Part shown: piece after piece, positions 1 through 8,355 of the stretch
How positions within the stretch are numbered: position 1 is the first letter of the stretch
Layout: every line of letters begins with the position of its first letter
NCBI RefSeq assembly: GCF_001700435.1
Contig: NZ_LYPC01000026.1
Span: forward strand, 283,945 to 347,944
Direction: 5' to 3'
Source: Paenibacillus pectinilyticus
GTDB taxonomy: Bacteria; Bacillota; Bacilli; Paenibacillales; NBRC-103111
DNA length: 64,000 bases
Program-made: the position numbers and the translations under genes
Notes under the pieces: model-generated
Database searches by the model: none
What the model saw: the letters and a program-made list of their open reading frames with translations, nothing else
What the model was told of the DNA's origin: nothing

Positions 1-1470
1 AACTATTTGAATCGCTTATTTCTGCAATATCCAGAAGTTCTATCGGTTACTTTATATAATCCAAGCGGGTATGAACAACATTTTGTAAATACGTATGCGC
101 TTCCTTTAAATTATTCGATTAAAAATGAACCTTACTTCTCGCAAAGCAAAAATTTTGAGAAAATCAAATTCATTACCGGCATGTCCGAGAATTATTTGGA
201 TGCTGCGAATCAGAAATTAAAAATTCCTGTCTTAACCCTGTTCAAGCAGAGTAATGATGGCTATCTCAAGATTGATATATCCCTTACACCTTCGCAAAGC
301 ATTATGTCACAAATTGATATTTCGAACTCAGGCGTTGCTGTCGTGATGGACCAGTCCGGTACGATTATTCATCATTCGCATGCGGAAGAAGTCATGGGGC
401 GTATGGATGTTCATATTGTAGAAGCGGTGAAGGATCAGAAGGAAGGATCGATTTTCGACAAGTCGGGCAAAGAGTTGATTATTTTCCAAACCATTCAGAT
501 GACAGGCTGGAAGATTATCGCTATTTTACCGTACCAGGAAATTGCCAAGAGTATTAACTATACGCGCAATATGACGATTATCGTTGCCATTTCTGCTTTA
601 ATTATCTCGGTGTTGCTCACCTATTTCGCAGCATCCTCGATCACGGGCCGAATTCTTGGTTTGCGTAAAATGATGAAAGCGATGCAGCTGACAAGCTCTT
701 TTCATCTGCGCGCAGAGGTGGAAGGCGTCGATGAGGTAGCTGATTTAAGCATCTCCTTCAATAACCTGCTCGGGCACTTGGAGCAATCGATTCATGATCA
801 CGCTGAGACGCGGGTGTTGCAGCATCGGGCTGTAATTTCCGCGCTTCAATCGCAGATTAACTCGCATTTTCTATATAACACGCTCGAAACAATCAATTCA
901 ATGGCCGTCATCTCCAAGCAGTCCCATATTGGTCATGTCGCGGTCAATCTCTCTAATATGCTGCGGTATACCTCGGATTTTAAGAATGTGCAGGTCATTC
1001 TCAAAGAAGAGATTAAACATTTGGAAAATTATTTGACGATTATGAAAGTCCGATTTAAAGATGAAGTCACTTATGGCATTGAGGTGCCTGATGAGCTCAT
1101 GCAAGCTGTATGTACGAAAGCGCTTTTACAGCCGTTGGTGGAAAATAGCATTAAGCATGGGCGCGAAACAACGGGAGAATCCGTTCATATTCGTGTGATA
1201 GGGAAAGTGATGGAGGGGGACAGGCTGCTCCTGACCGTTGCGGATAATGGCCCTGGCTTCACGGCAGACACACTGGCGCGTTTAACAAAAGAGAGTGCGG
1301 ACACGCAGGGACATTCGTATCGGCACAATCAAGTCGGACTATCGAATCTGATTTACCGTTTGCATATGTTTTATTCGGGTGAAGCCAAAATCTGCTTCTT
1401 CAATGATCCCATCTCAGGCGGGGCGGTCGCCCAGGTGTCATTGCCTTTACAAGCGAACTTGGATACATAG
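1..1470 (+). CDS. Sensor histidine kinase, YesM type (5' truncated by window)
   Basis: Membrane sensor kinase that should phosphorylate the response regulator encoded 18 bp downstream. The frame is open to base 1, so the N-terminus lies outside the window. Visible in order: the end of an extracellular dCache-like sensor, a membrane segment near 590-640 nt, a HAMP-like linker, and a His_kinase (PF06580-type) domain with the phospho-acceptor in NSHFLYNTL (His codon at 865-867). An HATPase domain follows with the N-box QPLVENSIKHG and the G-box DNGPGF. The short gap to the next gene and the paired domain types indicate an operon. The family usually senses extracellular sugars or stress; the ligand here cannot be read. 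Confidence 0.93.
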   Translation, partial: NYLNRLFLQYPEVLSVTLYNPSGYEQHFVNTYALPLNYSIKNEPYFSQSKNFEKIKFITGMSENYLDAANQKLKIPVLTLFKQSNDGYLKIDISLTPSQSIMSQIDISNSGVAVVMDQSGTIIHHSHAEEVMGRMDVHIVEAVKDQKEGSIFDKSGKELIIFQTIQMTGWKIIAILPYQEIAKSINYTRNMTIIVAISALIISVLLTYFAASSITGRILGLRKMMKAMQLTSSFHLRAEVEGVDEVADLSISFNNLLGHLEQSIHDHAETRVLQHRAVISALQSQINSHFLYNTLETINSMAVISKQSHIGHVAVNLSNMLRYTSDFKNVQVILKEEIKHLENYLTIMKVRFKDEVTYGIEVPDELMQAVCTKALLQPLVENSIKHGRETTGESVHIRVIGKVMEGDRLLLTVADNGPGFTADTLARLTKESADTQGHSYRHNQVGLSNLIYRLHMFYSGEAKICFFNDPISGGAVAQVSLPLQANLDT

Positions 1471-1488
1471 AAAGGGGTCTAGAGACAG

Positions 1489-2577
1489 ATGAATAGACTG
1501 ATAATCGTAGATGATGAAGATTTAATTCGGGAAAGTCTAGCTATACAAGTTTCAGAGATGGAAGGTGTTACGGTCTCAGCCACACTTGCGAATGGCAAGA
1601 AGGCGTTGGATTGGTTGAAGGATCACTATGCGGATATCTGCATGACGGATGTGCGGATGCCTGTGGTTGACGGTTTGCAGCTTATGAAAGAGATCAACGA
1701 ACACTATCCTTGGATGATCTGTATCGTTATTTCGAGCTATGATGATTTTCAGTATGCGAAAAGGAGTATCGAGCTGGGCGCAGTCGATTATGTGCTCAAG
1801 CCGATGGATAGCGTCCTCTTGCAAGAGGCCGTGGTCAAGGCTTGCGCTCGTATTCGGAGCCACCGCCGCAATGCAGCGAATCAGCTCCTATTGCATAAGC
1901 TGCCTGTTTACAAACCGATGCTGGACCGCTGGATCGAGATGGTCTTGTCTGTTTATTTGCACGGGCAGCCGCTGCTGATTGTAGATACACTAGCCATGTT
2001 GGAAGTGTGGGTGGAAGGCCGCTATGAACTGCTGAACGAGCTAACGATGGCTTGGACATCGCTCGTCATCGAAGAGCTGAAGAAGCAGGACATCCATGTG
2101 ACGTATGAGGAAGGCGAAGATTTGGAGCTGGGGGAAGAACGCTTACAGCATGCCGAAGTGCGGCAGTATTTCCGCTTGTGCGCGGTGAGGCGGCTGGAGC
2201 AAGCAGCGAATATTCTCATGGATCGCGCTCGGAAGGCGAAGAACCTGCAGAAGGAGAGCGTTGTCGATCAGGTCAAACGATATATCGAAGAGCATTATGC
2301 CGAGAACTGGGGGCTTCAGGAGCTGGCTGATCACGTCGCGATGAGCCGCTCATATTTAGCGAAGCTTTTTAAAGAGCAGGCGGGGATGACGATTTGGACC
2401 TATTGCGTTAACGTTCGGATGCGCAAAGCGCGGGATTTGCTGCTTACGTCCTCCTTGAAGAGCTATGAAATTGCCCTGCAAGTTGGCTACGAGAATAGCA
2501 TTCACTTCTCACGTATTTTCAAACAGTATCACGGGTTGAACCCGATGGAGTATAAGGACCGATTTGGAGGTGAATAA
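1489..2577 (+). CDS. Response regulator, YesN type (receiver + AraC HTH)
   Basis: DNA-binding partner of the preceding kinase. The N-terminal receiver has the acidic pair D8-D9, phospho-acceptor D54 in MTDVRMP, and the conserved Lys in YVLKPMD. The C-terminal ~100 residues form a double helix-turn-helix of AraC type, with the closing motif GYENSIHFSRIFKQYHGLNPMEYK. At 362 aa it is shorter than many YesN proteins, with a compact middle region. An AAAGGGG ribosome site precedes the ATG. The likely target is the downstream GH30 gene or a transporter outside the window; this is inferred from position only. Confidence 0.93.
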   Translation: MNRLIIVDDEDLIRESLAIQVSEMEGVTVSATLANGKKALDWLKDHYADICMTDVRMPVVDGLQLMKEINEHYPWMICIVISSYDDFQYAKRSIELGAVDYVLKPMDSVLLQEAVVKACARIRSHRRNAANQLLLHKLPVYKPMLDRWIEMVLSVYLHGQPLLIVDTLAMLEVWVEGRYELLNELTMAWTSLVIEELKKQDIHVTYEEGEDLELGEERLQHAEVRQYFRLCAVRRLEQAANILMDRARKAKNLQKESVVDQVKRYIEEHYAENWGLQELADHVAMSRSYLAKLFKEQAGMTIWTYCVNVRMRKARDLLLTSSLKSYEIALQVGYENSIHFSRIFKQYHGLNPMEYKDRFGGE

Positions 2578-2648
2578 GGCAGGAGAAAGGCTTTTTGCAA
2601 CATTTGCATCGCATTTGTGCAGTAAAAAACCTTTTCCCCTCAGTGTAT

Positions 2649-2662
2649 TGAAAGCGATTTCA
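2649..2662 (+). promoter_or_regulatory. cre site (CcpA operator)
   Basis: TGAAAGCGATTTCA fits the cre consensus TGWAANCGNTNWCA at every defined position. It lies about 58 bp upstream of the GH30 start codon, so carbon catabolite repression of that gene is expected. Confidence 0.75.
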
Positions 2663-2719
2663 GATTAAATTAAGGGAGGCTGAGCTTAGGCCAAATTGGA
2701 GAAAAGAGGTGCATGCAGG

Positions 2720-4060
2720 ATGATTTCACGAAGAAAGAAGGTTTATGGTGTAATGGGATTGGCGGTTGCGATGTTGGTGAGTGTGGCACCACCTGTGTTG
2801 GCAGCTAGCACGGTGACGGTGTATAAGGATACGACGTATCAAACGATTTGGGGATTCGGCGCGGCAGCCAATCACCCGGTAAATGAGTTGAAAACGAATT
2901 TTAACGCGGCCACGCAGGGAGCCATCTTGGATACGTTGTTCCGTACGGATAACTCGAATGCTGGTTTGTCAATCGTCCGGATGGAAATTAATCCCTATAC
3001 GGCTGCCCAGGATGCGGTGCAAACGACATTCATGCCCTCATCGGGCGTCTTGGATTGGAATACGGATCTCCATCAACGATGGTTCGCCCAAGAGGCGGAG
3101 AATCGCGGGATGAATCAATTTTACGCGGTACCGTGGAGCCCTCCTGGCTGGATGAAAACGAATGGTTCCCCGAATAACGGCGGCCATTTGAGCACCTCGC
3201 AATACGACAATTTTGCCAATTACATGAAGACTTACGTGGACCACTACCGCAATGTGTTCGGATTCAATATCAAATGGGTCAGTGTGCAAAATGAACCCGA
3301 TTTAACTACGCCGTATGCTTCGGCATCCTATACGACGAGTGAATTGGATCAAGTAGGGGCGAAGGTGGCCGATGCCATTCACAGCTTGAATCAAGGCGTG
3401 TTGGTTGGGGCGCCAGAAGGCTCCAATCGCACCTCCTCGAACAACTACATGGTCAATTTTAGTAGCACAACACGAGATAAATTGGATTTTGTACCGGTAC
3501 ATGATTACAGCACCTATGTGGATGTGAACCATTTTGGCAAGCCGCTAATCGCGACAGAGGTGAGTGACTTCCAGAATACGAACGATCCATCAATTACGGA
3601 TGGGTTGAAGTGGGCCAATATGATTGCCGCTGATTTGAAGCGAGGGGAGCGGGGCTGGTTCTATTGGTGGGCGGTGAATCCGGCCTCCAGCACGACAGGT
3701 GAGGGACTCATCAACTTAGGCGCAAATAATACGTACACGGTGAACAAAAGGCTCTACGTGATGGGCCAATTCAGCCGCTATCTGCGGCCGGATGATACCC
3801 GCATTCTGGCTGCGTCGAGCGACAGTAACCTCGTGGCCATCGGTGGCAAGAATGCCACGGGTCGATCCTCGGTTGTCATTATTAACAACAGCGCGTCTGC
3901 AATTACGACGACGATTAGCGGCCTGACGTTTGCCAATGTATCGGCAAGACGCACGAGCGCTACGGAGGATTTGGCCAAATTAACAGACATCGCCGTGACC
4001 GGCGGAGCGGTTACCGTCACGCTGCCAGGTAAATCCGTGACGAGTTATGTGGAGTATTAA
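2720..4060 (+). CDS. Secreted glycoside hydrolase family 30 (xylanase-type)
   Basis: Extracellular retaining glycanase, probably acting on xylan or a related plant polysaccharide. It has a Sec signal peptide (basic start, hydrophobic stretch, cleavage near VLA-AS), a (beta/alpha)8 barrel opening with QTIWGFGAA, and a C-terminal beta-sandwich as in GH30. Putative acid/base is E192 in VQNEPD and nucleophile E280 in ATEVSD. The ATG at 2720 is chosen because AGAGGT sits 9 bp upstream; an upstream in-frame TTG at 2696 has no properly spaced ribosome site. A cre site lies upstream. The GH30 family is clear; the exact substrate is not. Confidence 0.9.
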   Translation: MISRRKKVYGVMGLAVAMLVSVAPPVLAASTVTVYKDTTYQTIWGFGAAANHPVNELKTNFNAATQGAILDTLFRTDNSNAGLSIVRMEINPYTAAQDAVQTTFMPSSGVLDWNTDLHQRWFAQEAENRGMNQFYAVPWSPPGWMKTNGSPNNGGHLSTSQYDNFANYMKTYVDHYRNVFGFNIKWVSVQNEPDLTTPYASASYTTSELDQVGAKVADAIHSLNQGVLVGAPEGSNRTSSNNYMVNFSSTTRDKLDFVPVHDYSTYVDVNHFGKPLIATEVSDFQNTNDPSITDGLKWANMIAADLKRGERGWFYWWAVNPASSTTGEGLINLGANNTYTVNKRLYVMGQFSRYLRPDDTRILAASSDSNLVAIGGKNATGRSSVVIINNSASAITTTISGLTFANVSARRTSATEDLAKLTDIAVTGGAVTVTLPGKSVTSYVEY

Positions 4061-4144
4061 GCGAGGTCACTGGTTTATCCTGCGCGGAATGTGGGCATCC
4101 TTTTACTAGAGTGATAGATTCTAGTGAAGAGGTGGAGTGGTACG

Positions 4145-4375
4145 ATGTCAACAGAAGCGTCACAGATATTCAAGCCAGTCATTCCTAGCAAAATTGCGGC
4201 ATCCATTGAAAACCTGCGGAACGAAGGATGGACGGAGGACGATTTCTTTAATTTTCCGCGTTATGATGAAGAGTGCCCGGAAGAACGGATGTTATTTCAC
4301 TACTTTCGACATAATCGGGTAGCCTTTGCGGCGGCGATTATTAATAGCTACAGTGTTCAGGAGATGCAGCAGTAA
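4145..4375 (+). CDS. Small hypothetical protein (76 aa)
   Basis: A short acidic cytosolic protein of unknown function, with no signal peptide or membrane segment. The start at 4145 has a strong AAGAGGTGGAG ribosome site 8-9 bp upstream; an in-frame GTG at 4124 would place this site inside the gene. Visible features are an N-terminal helical stretch (IAASIENLRNEGWTEDDFF) and a basic HYFRHNR patch. It is followed directly by an intrinsic terminator, which supports a real monocistronic gene. A second overlapping frame here lacks a ribosome site and is not credible. Confidence 0.6.
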   Translation: MSTEASQIFKPVIPSKIAASIENLRNEGWTEDDFFNFPRYDEECPEERMLFHYFRHNRVAFAAAIINSYSVQEMQQ

Positions 4376-4391
4376 CACCATAAATAAACGG

Positions 4392-4429
4392 AGATCCTTA
4401 TCCTGCGGAAGCTGGATGAGGATCTTTTT
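4392..4429 (+). terminator. Intrinsic terminator after the 76-aa gene
   Basis: Twelve-base arms AGATCCTTATCC and GGATGAGGATCT (one G-T pair) flank a 10-nt loop and are followed by TTTTT. Confidence 0.85.
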
Positions 4430-4523
4430 CGTTAAACGGCGTGATGTAGCTTTTTCATAGTATAATCGTATGTAAAGTTGAAGTCCCCAATATAGTCACC
4501 AATAGGATGGAGGTATTGCCCGC

Positions 4524-6362
4524 ATGTTTGTAAAGAAAAGCATGTTTACTCGGAATGGCAAGTCCTATGTCTATTATAAAATCGTCAGTACCTATAAAGA
4601 TGAGTTCGGTCGAAATAAGCATCGCGTTGTCAAACACCTCGGCAAGCTGACAGATGCGGAGGTCGCCGAGGTGCGCAGCGTGTTGAAGGAACAGAGCCAA
4701 TTGCAAGCCGGCCAGGTCATGGAAGCGGCTGATTCAAGTATCCGAAGTACGGTTAATGTACCGCAGGAAGTACCGCAATTTGTCCTGCATGATACCAAGC
4801 AGCTGACTTATGAACCCTTCGCGCAGAAGGAATGGAACGTGACAGAGGCAGATATGCTGCTGCTCGTTCGTGAGGGGACTGGCGAGCTGTTCATGAATGG
4901 CAAAAAGGTGGTGCTAAAATACGGGACGGTCGTCTATGCGCCCTCCGGCAGCGGGATGCATGTTGTCAACACTAGCAGTACTGTGCTGCAGATGGATCGG
5001 ATTGCATTTGATGTGATCATCCGAAGTGGGTCACCTGCAGAAAAAGGCACCTACCTGCCATTTAGCATACAAAGCATGTTCCAAGAACCGATTCAGCTGC
5101 AAACGCCTTACTGGGCGTTGCAGGTATCTAGAGAGCTGGATGAGATGCAAGTAAGCGGCCGACCGCAGGATTTGTTCAAAAGACAAATTCTATTCTATAC
5201 GATGATGGACATCATATTTAAGAACACGGGTGAAGCACGTCCGCCAGAGATGCACAATGTCATCGAACATGCGGTTATGCTGATTCATAAGCATTATCGG
5301 GATGATTTAACACGAGATCAGATCGCGGAGCAGCTCGGTGTAAGCCCAGAGCATTTCTCCCGATTGTTCAAAAAAGAAAAAGGGATCGGTTTTATCGATT
5401 ATTTGCTCCATCTTCGCATTGAACGGTCACGTGAGCTATTGCAGCTTTCTCGATCCAACGTGCAAGAAATTGCGCAGGAGGTTGGCTTTCAGAGCCAATA
5501 TTATTTTAGCCGCAAATTTAAACAACTGGTGGGCTCTTCGCCAAGTGCCTACGTGCATCAACCGAAAAAATATGTCTCGCTGGATGCTTGGGCAACCTCA
5601 ACCTTGTTGACGTTGGGTGTTGTTCCGCGTGTTGGCATTATCAATCCTTGGATGACGGCACATTATCAGCGTGTGCTGAGTCAAGCTGAGTTTAAGCCGA
5701 TCGAAGGCTTAGATGAACAAAGCGCCGAGGAAGTTAAAGCGCTGCGGCCAGATTTGATTTTCAGCAATGTACATAAACAGGATGTGACGTGGATTCGCAC
5801 CCTTGGCCCTGTGGCTGATTTCAATCTAGAGAAGATGGATTGGCGGGCACAGTTACGTTTTATTGCAGATGTTGTAAGGAAGGGGCAGGAGGCAGAGGTG
5901 TGGCTTCAAGCGTTTGACCGCCGAATTGCTGCAGCGAAAGAGGTACTTGGACGTGTCCTGAATCCTGACGACACGTTCATTATTATGAAGGTGGTTTCGG
6001 GCAAAATTTATGTCTACGGTGATCTGCGAAGTTTGGGCGGACCTATGCTTTATCAAGGCTTGCAGCTGCCTCCTCCGCGCATTGTCAAGGAGCGCATTAT
6101 TGATGCCAAGCTGCTGAATCGCTGTATTTCGCTTGCTCAGCTTGGCGATTATGCAGCCGATCATGTCTTTCTCGTCAACTATGAATCTAACTGGCTGGAG
6201 GGGGCGGAGTCGTTCAAATCGCATCCGAACTGGAAGAAGTTTACGGCCGTTCGCAAAAACCAAGTGTATGATGTGAATCCGGATATCTTCTATGGGTTTG
6301 ATCCGCTTTCGCTGGAGCTCCAGTTGCAAGAGATTGTTGATCGGCTTTCATCACATTTGTAA
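4524..6362 (+). CDS. Btr-like AraC regulator with siderophore-binding C-terminus and transposase-like N-terminus
   Basis: Probable siderophore-responsive activator. Domains in order: residues 1-60 resemble the start of IS1634/IS4-type transposases (MFVKKSMFTRNGKSYVYYK, then a KHLGKLTD stretch); about 80-180 a cupin-like region; about 247-346 a two-part AraC helix-turn-helix; about 350-612 a periplasmic-binding-protein (FhuD/PF01497-type) domain. The AraC plus binding-protein layout matches B. subtilis Btr, which senses Fe-bacillibactin. The ATG at 4524 has GGAGG 10 bp upstream, so the unusual N-terminus is probably translated. It lies 97 bp upstream of a Fur-boxed siderophore-binding lipoprotein, its likely target. 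The first 60 residues are the odd part; see findings. Confidence 0.88.
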   Translation: MFVKKSMFTRNGKSYVYYKIVSTYKDEFGRNKHRVVKHLGKLTDAEVAEVRSVLKEQSQLQAGQVMEAADSSIRSTVNVPQEVPQFVLHDTKQLTYEPFAQKEWNVTEADMLLLVREGTGELFMNGKKVVLKYGTVVYAPSGSGMHVVNTSSTVLQMDRIAFDVIIRSGSPAEKGTYLPFSIQSMFQEPIQLQTPYWALQVSRELDEMQVSGRPQDLFKRQILFYTMMDIIFKNTGEARPPEMHNVIEHAVMLIHKHYRDDLTRDQIAEQLGVSPEHFSRLFKKEKGIGFIDYLLHLRIERSRELLQLSRSNVQEIAQEVGFQSQYYFSRKFKQLVGSSPSAYVHQPKKYVSLDAWATSTLLTLGVVPRVGIINPWMTAHYQRVLSQAEFKPIEGLDEQSAEEVKALRPDLIFSNVHKQDVTWIRTLGPVADFNLEKMDWRAQLRFIADVVRKGQEAEVWLQAFDRRIAAAKEVLGRVLNPDDTFIIMKVVSGKIYVYGDLRSLGGPMLYQGLQLPPPRIVKERIIDAKLLNRCISLAQLGDYAADHVFLVNYESNWLEGAESFKSHPNWKKFTAVRKNQVYDVNPDIFYGFDPLSLELQLQEIVDRLSSHL

Positions 6363-6405
6363 CGAAATATCGTCATGAATGTGTATGGACGACATCGCAA
6401 AGTCG

Positions 6406-6433
6406 TTGATATGATCCTAGTGAGAACTATTAT
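6406..6433 (+). promoter_or_regulatory. Promoter of siderophore-binding gene
   Basis: Candidate -35 TTGATA (6406-6411) and -10 TATTAT (6428-6433), spaced 16 bp, with a Fur box covering the -10. Confidence 0.6.
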
Positions 6434-6441
6434 CATTATCA
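6421..6441 (+). promoter_or_regulatory. Fur box
   Basis: TGAGAACTATTATCA (6421-6435) matches the 7-1-7 Fur consensus TGATAATnATTATCA except at two positions and continues into a further ATTATCA. It overlaps the -10, so iron-replete repression is expected. Confidence 0.75.
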
Positions 6442-6459
6442 AGAGGAGAGATACACATC

Positions 6460-7470
6460 ATGAAAGCAAAGAAATTATGGTTATCTACGGGGATGTCAGC
6501 CTTGCTGCTCATATTGAGTGCATGCGGCAGCAGTACAGATACAACGAACTCAAGCCAGGCCACTTCCCAGCCATCGGCAGCAACCACGGCGAAAGCAGAA
6601 GCGGCAGCTACCGCAGCTCCGAAGACGATCGTAGCGAAGACCGCTAAGGGGGATGTCACGATTCCTGCGGAACCGAAGCGCGTCGTGGCAGCTTACTACC
6701 ACGGAACCTTGGCTGCGTTAGGCATGGCTCCGATTGCGGCCAGTAAGGAATGGTGGATGGGAAGTCCATTCCTTAAGGAGCAAGAAGCGAATATGACGGA
6801 TATCGGTTCACCGGCTTCTCTGGAGAAGGTGACATCGCTCGATCCAGATTTAATCGTGATCAATGGCTTCTCGGAAGACAACTACGATAAGTTTTCCAAA
6901 ATTGCTCCAACCGTGTTCATCCCATATACGGCCTATAAAAATGTTCGTGAAGAGGTGAAGCTGCTCGGAGATACATTTGGCAGACAGAAGGAAGCTGCAG
7001 CGTGGTTAGCTAAATATGAACAAAAGGCCAAAGAGAGCCGCGAGAAGATTAAAGGCTCGGTAAAAGAAGGAGAAACAGCTGTTATTATCAATGTCCGTGA
7101 GAAAAAGATATCCTTGCTCGGCGATAACTATGGCCGCGGCGGCGAAGTCATTTACAATATGCTGAAGCTGAAGGCTCCTGATTTTGTGCAAAAGGAAGCG
7201 ATTGACAGCGGAAAGCAGCTTGTCGAGATCTCGATGGAGACGTTGCCGACCTATGCGAATACGGATCATATTTTCATCTGCATGAATGCAGGTACGACAG
7301 ACGAGCAGGTGAAGGCGATTCTGGACAGTCCAATCTGGAAGACGCTCCCAGCTGTTAAAAACAATAAAGTACACATCCTAGACTACAAGACCTATCTGCA
7401 TTACGATCCGATCTCCATTCTAGGGCAAGCGGATCTGATTGCGGATATGTTGGTTAAGAGCGGATCCTAG
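6460..7470 (+). CDS. Iron-siderophore ABC transporter substrate-binding lipoprotein (FhuD-like)
   Basis: Surface lipoprotein that binds a ferric siderophore for import. It has a lipoprotein signal with lipobox LSAC, a Ser/Thr/Ala-rich linker to about residue 50, and a PF01497-type two-lobe binding domain opening with TIPAEPKRVVA. The start has AGAGGAGAG about 10 bp upstream. Fur-type control is read from the promoter. No permease or ATPase gene follows; a terminator comes next, so the membrane components must be encoded elsewhere. The neighbouring Btr-like regulator carries a related binding domain, which suggests both recognise the same ligand. Confidence 0.92.
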   Translation: MKAKKLWLSTGMSALLLILSACGSSTDTTNSSQATSQPSAATTAKAEAAATAAPKTIVAKTAKGDVTIPAEPKRVVAAYYHGTLAALGMAPIAASKEWWMGSPFLKEQEANMTDIGSPASLEKVTSLDPDLIVINGFSEDNYDKFSKIAPTVFIPYTAYKNVREEVKLLGDTFGRQKEAAAWLAKYEQKAKESREKIKGSVKEGETAVIINVREKKISLLGDNYGRGGEVIYNMLKLKAPDFVQKEAIDSGKQLVEISMETLPTYANTDHIFICMNAGTTDEQVKAILDSPIWKTLPAVKNNKVHILDYKTYLHYDPISILGQADLIADMLVKSGS

Positions 7471-7503
7471 AGATTTGTACAACATAAGCAGTAGTTAGCG
7501 GAG

Positions 7504-7533
7504 CCTATCCTGCCAAGGATAGGTTTTTTTTTT
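7504..7533 (+). terminator. Intrinsic terminator after siderophore-binding gene
   Basis: Arms CCTATCC and GGATAGG with a 6-nt loop, followed by about ten T residues. Confidence 0.93.
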
Positions 7534-7627
7534 GGCTTTTTTATCTAACCTTCATACATTGGGCAAACTTTCATGATAGGATAGAGGGAATATGCATGGA
7601 TGATGAGGATAGAAGGGAAGTCACGGA

Positions 7628-8341
7628 ATGTCAGAAGAACGATTAGCCTTATTAGATGTATACATTGAGCAAGCCGGTTATGATGAGGTGCCGGACATGA
7701 TTAAAGGGATTCATTTTACAGTTCAGCAAGGCGAGCTGGTTGGATTGTTAGGCCCGAACGGCGCTGGCAAAAGCACGACAATTAAGAGCATCCTCGGGTT
7801 ACTGAAGGATTTTAAAGGAAAAATCTCCTTCATGGGTGAAAACAAAAGCTACGCGTATATTCCCGAGCATCCCATTCTTTATGATGAGTTGACGCTGTGG
7901 GAGCACATGGAGTTCGCGGCATCGGTTTATGAACTGGATCGCGCCGTCTTCTTAGAGCGTGCGGACGATCTCTTGCATCGATTCCGCTTACTGGATGAGA
8001 AGCATCAATTGCCTGGGAAATTTTCGAAAGGGATGCAGCAGAAGATTATGCTCATTCTTGGCTTTTTAAATAAACCCGATGTGTACATCGTGGACGAGCC
8101 CTTCATCGGCTTAGATCCGAAGGCTATCAAGGATTTCCTGGGGATGCTGGAAGAGGAGCGCAAGCGTGGTGCAGGCATTCTGATGAGTACCCACGTGCTG
8201 GATACGGCTGAACGGATTTGCAGCTCATTCGTGCTGCTGTCGGGCGGAAGATTGGTGGCGAACGGCACCCTGCAAGACATTCAGAAGCAATGCGACATGC
8301 CGGATGCAACGTTGTTCGACTGCTTCCATTCGTTATTATGA
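7628..8341 (+). CDS. ecsA: ABC transporter ATPase, EcsA-like
   Basis: ATP-binding subunit of an EcsAB-type ABC exporter, which in Bacillus is linked to intramembrane protease function, secretion and competence. Walker A GPNGAGKST, a signature region reading FSKGMQQ instead of LSGGQ, Walker B VYIVDEPFIGLDP and the H-loop STH are all visible. The 237-aa length is normal for a single nucleotide-binding domain. It overlaps or abuts a membrane partner that fits EcsB, which supports the assignment. The gene symbol rests on domain content and gene order, not on a search. Confidence 0.82.
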   Translation: MSEERLALLDVYIEQAGYDEVPDMIKGIHFTVQQGELVGLLGPNGAGKSTTIKSILGLLKDFKGKISFMGENKSYAYIPEHPILYDELTLWEHMEFAASVYELDRAVFLERADDLLHRFRLLDEKHQLPGKFSKGMQQKIMLILGFLNKPDVYIVDEPFIGLDPKAIKDFLGMLEEERKRGAGILMSTHVLDTAERICSSFVLLSGGRLVANGTLQDIQKQCDMPDATLFDCFHSLL

Positions 8342-8355
8342 GAGGGGACAGCGGT

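Noticed and set aside
4524..4720. Intact insertion sequence at the start of the AraC gene
   Set aside because: Only a short transposase-like N-terminus is seen, in frame with the regulator; there are no terminal inverted repeats or catalytic DDE region.
5853..6329. Antisense open frame of 158 codons within the AraC/siderophore regulator gene
   Set aside because: Opposite strand of a clear FhuD-like domain; low-complexity basic product without a start signal.
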